64,000 nt of DNA, from NCBI GenBank assembly GCA_039808365.1, contig JBDHSX010000004.1, forward strand, positions 24,234 to 88,233, read 5' to 3'. The position numbers and the translations under genes were made by a program. This DNA comes from 62-47 sp039808365 (GTDB lineage: Bacteria > Pseudomonadota > Alphaproteobacteria > Rhizobiales > Xanthobacteraceae). A model generated the notes under the pieces. It saw nothing but the letters and a program-made list of their open reading frames with translations. It was not told the DNA's origin and ran no database searches. This document shows positions 1-7,141 of the stretch, one piece after another. Position 1 is the first letter of the stretch; every line of letters begins with the position of its first letter.

Positions 1-215
1 CCCAGGGCGCGGCCAAGGTGCTCGGCCCGGTGCTGGCGCAAACGGCGCGGCTCGCCTTCATCGGCCTCGGCGGCTGGTGGCTGATCGCGCGGGACGCCCC
101 GAGCCATGCCTTTTTCGTGCTGGCGGCGCTGTCGATGATCGTGCTCGGGCTGTTGTGCGCGGCGGCCGTGATCTGGAGCAAATGGGAGCCGTCCCGTGGC
201 CGGTCCGCGGCGTAG
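1..215 (+). CDS. MATE-family efflux transporter, C-terminal end (partial)
   Basis: This is the last ~70 codons of a gene that begins before the window; the frame is open from base 1 and stops with TAG at 213-215. The peptide (QGAAKVLGPVLAQTARL, then two hydrophobic helices and a basic tail ending KWEPSRGRSAA) resembles the last membrane helices of NorM/MATE multidrug or metabolite exporters, which use Na+ or H+ gradients in the inner membrane. A GTG at 18 could be misread as a start, but the frame has no stop upstream. The family call is from pattern only; another polytopic transporter is possible. Confidence 0.5.
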   Translation, partial: QGAAKVLGPVLAQTARLAFIGLGGWWLIARDAPSHAFFVLAALSMIVLGLLCAAAVIWSKWEPSRGRSAA

Positions 216-306
216 ACCCGCCCGCCGCGCCGAATTCTGTCGCCCGCCCGATGACGGGGCTTGGCCTGCCCGGCCGTCTCGGCTAAATCAGAGGCGAGAC
301 CTGATC

Positions 307-380
307 GCGGGCGTAGTTCAATGGTAGAACGGCAGCTTCCCAAGCTGCATACGAGGGTTCGATTCCCTTCGCCCGCTCCA
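307..380 (+). tRNA. tRNA-Gly (anticodon CCC)
   Basis: A complete 74-nt cloverleaf: acceptor arms GCGGGCG (307-313) and CGCCCGC (370-376), discriminator T and encoded CCA (378-380), a D-arm with AATGGTAGA, anticodon stem GCAGC/GCTGC closing the loop TTCCCAA (anticodon CCC), and a T-arm GAGGGTTCGATTCCCTT. It decodes GGG glycine codons. It stands alone between the MATE gene end and the converging paoC. Confidence 0.97.
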
Positions 381-431
381 GCCCTTCGCCGAATTTGACG
401 CGGGGCGGTTTGGGCATTGTCGAGCCTGCTC

Positions 432-2639
432 TCAGGCCGCGCGTGTCAGTTTATCGAGCGTGATCGGAAGATCGCGCACGCGCACGCCGGTGGCGTGATA
501 GACGGCGTTGGCGATCGCGGCGGCGACGCCGACGATGCCGATCTCCCCGAGCCCCTTGATTCCCATCGGATTGACGAATTCGTCCTGCTCGTCGACGAAG
601 ATCACATCGATGTCGTGAACGTCGGCGTTCACCGGGACATGATACTCGGCGATATTGGCGTTCATCATCCGCCCCAGGCGCGGGTCGATCAGGGTTTCCT
701 CGTGCAGCGCCATGCCGAGCCCCCAAATCATGCCGCCCATGATCTGGCTGCGCGCGGTCTTGAGGTTGAGAATGCGCCCGGCCGCCACGGCGCTGACGAT
801 GCGGGTGGCACGGATGACGCCGATGTCCTCGTCGACCCTCACTTCCGCGAAGATTGCCGAATGGGTGTTGTGCGCATGGGCCTCGTCCTTGGCGAAGGTG
901 GTCTGTTCCTCGCGCTCGATCCGGTCGATCGATGCCGTCCGCATCACGTCGGTGATGGCAACGGCGTCCCGGCTGTTGGCGCGCGATGCGATCGCGCCGT
1001 CGACCAGCGTCACCTCGTCATGGCTCAAGCCTTTGAACGGTGAGCGGGGGAGGCGTTGCGCCAGCTTCAGAAGATCGTCGCGAATGGCTCTGCCCGTCGT
1101 GACGATCCCGTTGGAGACCGACGCCGCCATCCACGATCCGCCTTCCACCGGCGATTGCGGAAGCGTGGAATCGCCGAGCTTGATCGAGATCGCTTCAAGC
1201 GGGAGGCCGAGCGTGTCGGCGGCCACTTGCGTCATGATGGTGTAGGTGCCGGTGCCGATGTCGGCGGTGGCGCATGACACCTCGGCATGGCCGTTCGATG
1301 TGAGGGCGATGCGGACGGTGATCGGCATTTGCATGGCGTCCCACACCCCGGTCGCCATGCCCCAGCCGATCAATTCATGACCCTCGCGCATCGAGCGCGG
1401 CGCAGCGGTGCGTCGCCTCCAGCCGAAAGCCTCCGCGCCCCGGCGATAGCATTCGCGGAGATTTTTGCTGCTGTAGGGCAGCCCGCTCTCTTGATCGCGG
1501 TCGGAATAGCATGTCAGCCGCAGTTCGATCGGATCCATCCCCAGCGCGACCGCCAGTTCATCCATCGCCGCTTCCAGCGCATAGACGCCGGTCGCGGCGC
1601 TCGGCGCCCGCATGTCGCAACCGGTGGGAAGATCGAGGCGAGCAAGCCTGTGCTCATAGCTGGCCGCCTGGCTCTTATAGAGCAGGCTCGACCACGTCGT
1701 TTCGTTGCGATGAAAGTCCTCATACCGGGAGGTCGATGTCACCGCATCGTGGACGATCGCATTCAGGGTGCCGTCCGCATTCGCGCCAAGCTGAAGGCGC
1801 TGGCGCATCGCCGGCCGATAGCCAACCGCATACATCTGTTGGCGCGTCAGCACGACGCGCACCGAGCGATGGATCGCCCGGGCCGCCAGCACGGCGAGGA
1901 CCGCCTGATAGGCGGGGCGCAACGCCGAGCCGAACGCACCGCCGACATACGGCGACACCACGCGGATATCGTCGGGATCGCATTCGAACACGCGGCACAG
2001 ATAGCCGTGGACGTTCTGCACGCCCTGGGTCTTGTCATAAACGGTCAGCCTTCCGTCGTTCCAGACGGCGGTGGTGCCGAACAATTCCATCGGATTGTGG
2101 TGTTCGATCGGAACGAAATAGTCGGCCTGATGCCCGACGTCCGAACGCGCGAAGGCCCGCGCCGGGTCGCCGCGCGGCTTCGCCGGCGCGCCGAGCGCCA
2201 CCGCCTCGCCGCGGGCGCGGCCGAAATCGGTGACATGCGGCTCCTCGTCATAGGTGATGCCGACAAGCGAGGCCGCGTAGGCGGCGGTTTCGAGATCCTC
2301 GGCCACCACCAGCGCGACCGGCTGGCCGCTGAAGTGAATGCGGTCGTCATATAATGGCCGAAACGGCGAGCCTTGCTCCGGCGCAACGTCGTCCTTGTAG
2401 GCCTTGTCGTTATCGGCCATGGTCGGGCGATTTTGGTGCGTGAGCACGGCGATGACACCTTCGACATCCATCGCGCGCGCCGTGTCGATCCGCTTGATGC
2501 GACCTTTGGCGATGGGCGACGTCGCGACGCTGCCGTGAACCAGGTCCGCCGCGCCGAATTCCGCCGCATAGCGCGCGACGCCGGTGACCTTGTCGCGTCC
2601 GTCGATGCGGGATGTTGCTGTTCCGATATGGTTGGTCAT
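432..2639 (-). CDS. paoC: Aldehyde oxidoreductase, molybdenum-binding subunit (PaoC-like)
   Basis: 735-residue large subunit of a xanthine-oxidase-family enzyme that hydroxylates aldehydes to carboxylic acids at a molybdopterin-cytosine-dinucleotide centre. The N-terminal a/b hammerhead domain (about 20-130) holds the RIDGRDKVTGVARY motif. Cofactor motifs follow (TQGVQNVHGY, PYVGGAFGSALR). Near the C-terminus, KGLGEIGIVGVAAAIANA carries the Glu expected as general base. The length matches PaoC/YagR. It is the third gene of paoABC, 163 bp after paoB, and its ribosome site is weak. A CoxL-like CO dehydrogenase is unlikely, because no CoxL active-site Cys loop was seen. Confidence 0.92.
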   Translation of the reverse strand: MTNHIGTATSRIDGRDKVTGVARYAAEFGAADLVHGSVATSPIAKGRIKRIDTARAMDVEGVIAVLTHQNRPTMADNDKAYKDDVAPEQGSPFRPLYDDRIHFSGQPVALVVAEDLETAAYAASLVGITYDEEPHVTDFGRARGEAVALGAPAKPRGDPARAFARSDVGHQADYFVPIEHHNPMELFGTTAVWNDGRLTVYDKTQGVQNVHGYLCRVFECDPDDIRVVSPYVGGAFGSALRPAYQAVLAVLAARAIHRSVRVVLTRQQMYAVGYRPAMRQRLQLGANADGTLNAIVHDAVTSTSRYEDFHRNETTWSSLLYKSQAASYEHRLARLDLPTGCDMRAPSAATGVYALEAAMDELAVALGMDPIELRLTCYSDRDQESGLPYSSKNLRECYRRGAEAFGWRRRTAAPRSMREGHELIGWGMATGVWDAMQMPITVRIALTSNGHAEVSCATADIGTGTYTIMTQVAADTLGLPLEAISIKLGDSTLPQSPVEGGSWMAASVSNGIVTTGRAIRDDLLKLAQRLPRSPFKGLSHDEVTLVDGAIASRANSRDAVAITDVMRTASIDRIEREEQTTFAKDEAHAHNTHSAIFAEVRVDEDIGVIRATRIVSAVAAGRILNLKTARSQIMGGMIWGLGMALHEETLIDPRLGRMMNANIAEYHVPVNADVHDIDVIFVDEQDEFVNPMGIKGLGEIGIVGVAAAIANAVYHATGVRVRDLPITLDKLTRAA

Positions 2640-2802
2640 CGATACACCGCTGGTCTGATCGGCTCAAATATCTCGGCGAGAGCGAAGGTTTGCGATGTCC
2701 CGCTCCCGTGGACGCTGAACGCCACAGCGCCCTTCGGCAGGTTGCGGCGATCGAACTCTGCCGGGCCGCGTGTCTTCCATCGCGGGCGTGGTGGGGTTCG
2801 GT
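2640..2802. other. paoB-paoC spacer, no feature seen
   Basis: These 163 bases separate paoB from paoC, much longer than the 4-bp paoA/paoB overlap. I see no convincing hairpin, promoter or small ORF on the coding strand. The gap suggests either a weak internal promoter or a lost small gene, but the sequence gives no positive support for either. Confidence 0.4.
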
Positions 2803-3819
2803 TCACGCGATTCTCTTGTCCGACTGCGATTGCGGCGTGCCTTGCGCGGCTTGGTTCAACGCGCGCATGATGGTGCGCCGGGCGAGATCGATCTTGAAAT
2901 CGTTATGGCCGTATCCCTTCGCGTCACGCAGGACGATTCGCGCGGCCTTGGCGAACGTGTCCTGGGCGACGGGCTGCCCAGTCAGAACGGCTTCGGCCTC
3001 CGGATCGCGCCAAGGCTTGTGGGCGACGCCGCCGAGCGCCAGTCGCGCCTGGCGAATGACGCCGTTGTCGATCTCAAGCGCGGCCGCGACGGAGACCAGC
3101 GCAAAGGCATATGACAACCGGTCGCGAATTTTCAGATAGGTATAGTTGGTGCGAAAGCTGGGCGCGGGAAGCCCGACCGCGGTGACGATTTCATCGCCGC
3201 CGAGGTTGGTGTCGCGCTCCGGCGTATCGCCAGGGAGGCGATGAAAATCCGCCATCGGGATCGTGCGCGCCCCATGGGGGCCCGTGACGTGCACGGTGGC
3301 GTCGAGTGCGATCAGGGCGACGCACATATCGGAGGGATGCGTGGCGATGCAGGTCTCACTGGCGCCGAGAATGGCGTTGATGCGATTGAGGCCGCCGATG
3401 GCCGAGCATCCCGCGCCCGGCTTGCGTTTATTGCAGGGCGTGGCGACGTCATAGAAATACAGGCAGCGCGTTCGTTGCAGCAAATTGCCGCCGGTCGTGG
3501 CCATGTTGCGCAATTGCGTGGAAGCACCCGCGAGAATGGCGCTCGACAGCAGGGGATAGCGATCTTTCACCTGCGGATGCCATGCGAGGTCCGAGTTCGG
3601 CACCAGGGCTCCGATGCGAAGCCCTCCGTCGGGTGTTTTCTCGACCTCCCGTAACGGCAGATGAGAAATATCCACCAGACGAGCGGGTTGCTCGACGCCG
3701 TATTTCATCAGATCGATGAGATTGGTGCCGCCGGCGATGAATTTCGCCGATCCGTCGGCGGCGGACTGCCGCACCGCGTCTGTGACGTCCCCTGCGCGAC
3801 TATATTGGAAGTTGTTCAT
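2803..3819 (-). CDS. paoB: Aldehyde oxidoreductase, FAD-binding subunit (PaoB-like)
   Basis: 338-residue medium subunit that passes electrons from the [2Fe-2S] clusters of PaoA to an external acceptor through FAD. It has the PCMH-type FAD loop FIAGGTNLIDLMKYG (about residues 28-42) and the second FAD/FeS contact QLRNMATTGGNLLQRTRC (about 102-119), whose extra Cys residues (RTRCLYFYD...CNKRKPGAGC) match the additional [4Fe-4S] cluster loop of the PaoB subgroup. The CO-dehydrogenase C-terminal domain follows. The start overlaps the paoA stop by ATGA, so the two are translationally coupled. Confidence 0.92.
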   Translation of the reverse strand: MNNFQYSRAGDVTDAVRQSAADGSAKFIAGGTNLIDLMKYGVEQPARLVDISHLPLREVEKTPDGGLRIGALVPNSDLAWHPQVKDRYPLLSSAILAGASTQLRNMATTGGNLLQRTRCLYFYDVATPCNKRKPGAGCSAIGGLNRINAILGASETCIATHPSDMCVALIALDATVHVTGPHGARTIPMADFHRLPGDTPERDTNLGGDEIVTAVGLPAPSFRTNYTYLKIRDRLSYAFALVSVAAALEIDNGVIRQARLALGGVAHKPWRDPEAEAVLTGQPVAQDTFAKAARIVLRDAKGYGHNDFKIDLARRTIMRALNQAAQGTPQSQSDKRIA

Positions 3820-4343
3820 GTCGCGTTCAACGCCTCCTCGATGGCGGCAACGATGTTGGGATAGGCACCGCAGCGGCAGATGTTTCCGCTCATCGTCTCA
3901 CGGATCTCGTCACGGGTTCGCGCCCGGCCCTCATTGATCAGCCCGACCGCCGAGCAGATCTGGCCCGGCGTGCAATAGCCGCATTGCAGCGCATCGTGAT
4001 CGATAAAGGCTTGCTGCACCGGATGGAGCGTTCCGTCGCGCGCAATGCCTTCGATGGTCGTGATCTCCGCCCCGTCCTGCATCACCGCGAGCGCAAGGCA
4101 GGCATTGATCGGCCGCCGGTTAAGCAGAACCGTGCAGGCGCCGCATTGGCCGTGATCGCAGCCCTTCTTCGTCCCCGTCAGATGCAGTCGCTCACGCAAG
4201 GCGTCGAGCAACGTCGTCCACGGCGGGATTTCGAGTTGCGTCCTGGTGCCGTTGATCAGCAAAGCAACGGCGACCTTCTGCATCGGCGGCGCGGCGTGAC
4301 CCGGCGCCACGGCGGTCGCGGTCGGGCCGTGTGAATCTGCCAT
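3816..4343 (-). CDS. paoA: Aldehyde oxidoreductase, [2Fe-2S] subunit (PaoA-like)
   Basis: 175-residue small subunit. The plant-ferredoxin-type cluster is held by CDHGQCGACTVL and a downstream Cys (NACLAL); the helical second cluster is held by LQCGYCTPGQ and GNICRCGAY. I chose ATG 4343 (MADSHG) because a GGAG lies 7 nt upstream; in-frame ATGs at 4349 and 4370 are alternatives. E. coli PaoA carries a Tat signal that exports the whole complex, but none is obvious here, so this enzyme may be cytoplasmic or exported through another subunit. First gene of paoABC; likely role is aldehyde detoxification. Confidence 0.9.
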   Translation of the reverse strand: MADSHGPTATAVAPGHAAPPMQKVAVALLINGTRTQLEIPPWTTLLDALRERLHLTGTKKGCDHGQCGACTVLLNRRPINACLALAVMQDGAEITTIEGIARDGTLHPVQQAFIDHDALQCGYCTPGQICSAVGLINEGRARTRDEIRETMSGNICRCGAYPNIVAAIEEALNAT

Positions 4344-4483
4344 GTGCATTCTCCGCGCGTGTCCCGCCATTCAATTCGTTGCGGGCCAGGACGTTCCTTT
4401 CGCCGCGCGGTGAGGTGGGCGCGCAGGCCCAAGAACGATCCACAAGAACTTTCCAGGTGTGGCGCCACGGCGACATTCGGCTC

Positions 4484-5173
4484 TCAAGCCGCCCACGCCG
4501 CCGCCACCTCGGCCGCGTCGGCCAGTTCGATCTGGGCATGAAAGCGCCGCTCATAAAGTCGAAGCGAGGCGTCGTGGGCTTCGTCCGACGAACTACAAAG
4601 ACCGTCCCTGACGATGATGATCCGGTATCCCAGATCGACCGCGCTCAGCGCCGTCGAAAGAACGCAGACGTCGGTTTCCGAGCCGGTGAGGATAAGCGTA
4701 TCGACATTCCTGTTCCGAAGGAACGGATGAAGCGCACCGGTGGCGAAGCCTGAATAGACCGGCTTGTCGATAACGTGGGCCGGGGGCACGAAACGTTCAA
4801 GTTCGGGCATGAGCCTGAGAATTGACCGGTCCATCGCGCCGCGCGTGATGTTCGACCATCGTGCAAAATAGCCGCGCCACATGCCGGGAGCGTCATCCGG
4901 ATTGTCGGGTGGAATGAAACGCGTGAAGATCGTGCGCTCCGGCGCTTTTGCCACCAGATATTCAATGGTCGGCAATACCCGCGGCATCCAGGGTGTCGGC
5001 CACGGGCCCTGTTCGCTAAATAGTCGCTGCATATCGATGCAGAGATGGACGCTGTGGGGGCCCGGCGATGCCTTAAGTGCGCCCATGGCCTCCTCCATGC
5101 CGGACAGCGCGTTGCCGCGTGCAACAAGTCGGGATTCAAGCGCTTCGAGAGCAATCGGTTCCCCTTTCTCCAT
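4484..5173 (-). CDS. Cysteine hydrolase, isochorismatase family
   Basis: 229 residues from ATG 5173 (MEKGEPIALEALES). The catalytic triad of the family is visible: Asp in LCIDMQRLF, Lys in VIDKPVYSGF and Cys in GSETDVCVLSTA, followed by the conserved GYRIIIVRDGLCSSSDEAHD. Such enzymes hydrolyse amides or isochorismate-like substrates (nicotinamidase, ureidoacrylate hydrolase and relatives); the substrate is not readable here. Upstream in-frame starts up to 5404 exist but would overlap the divergent DUF2231 gene. A GGAG lies very close (2 nt) to the chosen ATG, so ATG 5098 remains possible. Confidence 0.8.
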   Translation of the reverse strand: MEKGEPIALEALESRLVARGNALSGMEEAMGALKASPGPHSVHLCIDMQRLFSEQGPWPTPWMPRVLPTIEYLVAKAPERTIFTRFIPPDNPDDAPGMWRGYFARWSNITRGAMDRSILRLMPELERFVPPAHVIDKPVYSGFATGALHPFLRNRNVDTLILTGSETDVCVLSTALSAVDLGYRIIIVRDGLCSSSDEAHDASLRLYERRFHAQIELADAAEVAAAWAA

Positions 5174-5230
5174 TTCTCCGCCGCAGCTGTGGCGGCGCAA
5201 GGAGTTCGCGCGGCCGTGTTCGGCCGCATT

Positions 5231-5255
5231 GGAACGGAGGGGTGGAATGATGGTT
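5231..5255 (+). promoter_or_regulatory. Possible EcfG-type promoter for the DUF2231 gene (N17, GGTT)
   Basis: GGAAC at 5231-5235, 17 nt, then GGTT at 5252-5255. The alphaproteobacterial general-stress sigma factor EcfG recognises GGAAC-N16/17-CGTT, so one -10 base deviates. It ends 40 bp before the ATG at 5295, a suitable distance. Confidence 0.4.
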
Positions 5256-5294
5256 ACAACATTCGGGAGGCGATCTTGCGCAAGAGGGCGCGCC

Positions 5295-5744
5295 ATGACT
5301 CCGCAGACGCTGAATTCCACCGCAGAGGTCGCCGGCCATCCAATCCACCCGATGCTGGTCCCCATTCCGATCGTCTGCTTCATCGGCGCTCTCATCACCG
5401 ACATCGCCTATTTCATGACCGCTGAGATGATGTGGGCGAATTTTTCCGCCTGGCTTCTGGTGGTGGGACTTATCTTCGGCGTGCTGGCGGCCGTCGCCGG
5501 CCTGATCGATTTTCTCGGCAATCGCCTGATCCGGTCGCGGGCGCCGGCATGGCCCCATCTGGTCGGCAATGTCGCCGTGCTGATTCTCGCTTTCTTTAAC
5601 GCGCTGATCCACACGCGCGATGCGTGGACCTCGGTGGTCCCGACCGGGCTGGTCCTTTCCATCGTCACGGTGCTGATCCTTCCCGTCACCGGCTGGCTCG
5701 GGTGGGCGCTGGTCTATCGCCATCACGTCGGAGTGAGCCCGTGA
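5295..5744 (+). CDS. DUF2231 membrane protein
   Basis: 149 residues with four hydrophobic helices, opening with the family signature EVAGHPIHPMLVPIPI, in which the two His are conserved in DUF2231. The function of the family is unknown; members often sit beside periplasmic redox enzymes. ATG 5295 was chosen because the earlier in-frame codons lie antisense to the cysteine hydrolase gene and encode no membrane-protein-like sequence. Its TGA overlaps the GTG start of the next gene (GTGA), so it is translationally coupled to the sorbosone-dehydrogenase-like protein. Confidence 0.85.
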   Translation: MTPQTLNSTAEVAGHPIHPMLVPIPIVCFIGALITDIAYFMTAEMMWANFSAWLLVVGLIFGVLAAVAGLIDFLGNRLIRSRAPAWPHLVGNVAVLILAFFNALIHTRDAWTSVVPTGLVLSIVTVLILPVTGWLGWALVYRHHVGVSP

Positions 5745-7102
5745 CCCGGATCATCCTCTTCCTGCGCTTGGCCGTGGTTGCCGGCTCCGTGCTGGGTCTC
5801 GCCGGATGCGACGATGGCAGCGGCGACCCGAACGCCGAAATCGGGCCCAATCCCAAGCTGCCGGAGGTGCAACAATATTTGCTGCCCCCGATGCATATCG
5901 CCAAGGTGGTGGGCTGGAAACAGGGCGATACGCCTTCGGTGGCGAAGGGCCTCAAGATTCAGGCGATGGCGACCGGGCTGCAGCATCCGCGCTCGCTCTA
6001 CGTGCTGCCGAACGGCGATATTCTGGTGATTGAATCCAAGGCGCCGCAGTCCGCCGCGATCAAGCGCCCCAAGGAAATCATCATGGGATATATCGAATCG
6101 TGGGCGACATCGGGAGGCGACACTGGGCCGAGCAGCCGCATCACACTGCTGCGCGACAGCAACGGCGACGGCGTTCCCGATATGCGATCGGTTTTTCTCG
6201 ACCATCTCAATTCGCCGTTCGGCGTGGCGCTGGTGGGCCATGACCTTTATGTCGCCAACACCGACGCCATCGTCAAATATCCCTACCAGACCGGCGAAAC
6301 GACGATCACCGCGCCCGGTGAAGTGCTGACGCCGCTGCCGGGTGGTCCGATCGATCATCACTGGACCAAGAGCCTGGTGGCCAGTCCGGACGGATCGAAG
6401 CTGTATGTCGGCGTCGGCTCCAACAGCAACATCACCGAAAACGGCATGGAAGCGGAGAAGAATCGCGCCGCCGTTCTGGAAGTGGATCGCGCGAGCGGGC
6501 GCTTCCGCATTTTTGCCAGCGGGCTGCGCAATCCGAATGGCCTTTGTTTCGAGCCGCAAACCGGTGCGTTGTGGGCCGTCGTCAATGAGCGCGACGAGTT
6601 GGGGCCCGATCTGGTGCCGGACTACATGACGTCGGTCAAGGAAAATGCTTTCTACGGCTGGCCCTACAGCTATTACGGTCAGCATGTCGACCCGCGCGTG
6701 CAGCCGCAGCGGCCGGATCTGGTGGCGAAGGCGATTCCGCCGGACTATGCGCTGAGTTCTCACGTCGCGCCGCTGGGAATGACGTTCTACACGGCCGACA
6801 ACCTGCCATCCGGCTACAAGGGCGGCGCATTTGTCGGCGAGCATGGCAGTTGGAACCGGCAGGTTCTCAACGGCTACAAGGTCGTCTTCATCCCGTTCAG
6901 CGATGGAAAGCCAAGCGGCAGGCCGCAGGATGTGGTGACGGGCTTTCTCGACGCCGACGATCAGGCGCGCGGCAGGCCTGTGGGACTGGCGGTCGACAAG
7001 TCCGGAGCGCTGCTGATCGCCGACGACGCCGGCAACACCGTCTGGCGCGTGAGCGGTGATGGTGCCGCGATGCACTCGGCATCGTCAACGTGGTCGGAGT
7101 GA
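5741..7102 (+). CDS. Sorbosone dehydrogenase-family PQQ-type lipoprotein
   Basis: 453 residues from GTG 5741. A lipoprotein signal ends in the lipobox LAGC (VLGLAGCDDGSG), so the protein is probably anchored at the periplasmic face of a membrane. The rest is a beta-propeller of the soluble glucose/sorbosone dehydrogenase fold: HPRSLYVLPNGDILVIES, SPFGVALVGHDLYVANTD, SGLRNPNGLCFEPQTGALW, GEHGSWNR. Such enzymes use PQQ to oxidise aldoses or keto-aldoses and pass electrons to periplasmic carriers. A GTGA overlap ties it to the DUF2231 gene. True PQQ dependence and substrate cannot be decided from sequence alone. Confidence 0.85.
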   Translation: MTRIILFLRLAVVAGSVLGLAGCDDGSGDPNAEIGPNPKLPEVQQYLLPPMHIAKVVGWKQGDTPSVAKGLKIQAMATGLQHPRSLYVLPNGDILVIESKAPQSAAIKRPKEIIMGYIESWATSGGDTGPSSRITLLRDSNGDGVPDMRSVFLDHLNSPFGVALVGHDLYVANTDAIVKYPYQTGETTITAPGEVLTPLPGGPIDHHWTKSLVASPDGSKLYVGVGSNSNITENGMEAEKNRAAVLEVDRASGRFRIFASGLRNPNGLCFEPQTGALWAVVNERDELGPDLVPDYMTSVKENAFYGWPYSYYGQHVDPRVQPQRPDLVAKAIPPDYALSSHVAPLGMTFYTADNLPSGYKGGAFVGEHGSWNRQVLNGYKVVFIPFSDGKPSGRPQDVVTGFLDADDQARGRPVGLAVDKSGALLIADDAGNTVWRVSGDGAAMHSASSTWSE

Positions 7103-7141
7103 AAGTCGCGCGGTCAGCCCTCGCGGGCGCGCGCCGTCAGC

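Noticed and set aside
1287..2354. Long plus-strand open frame opposite paoC
   Set aside because: It is antisense to a clear molybdenum-subunit gene and its product is Arg/His/Ala-rich without any family motif; such frames are common in high-GC coding DNA.
4373..4397. EcfG promoter for paoABC
   Set aside because: Minus-strand GGAAC at 4397-4393 lacks a GTT at the right spacing (the bases read ATT).
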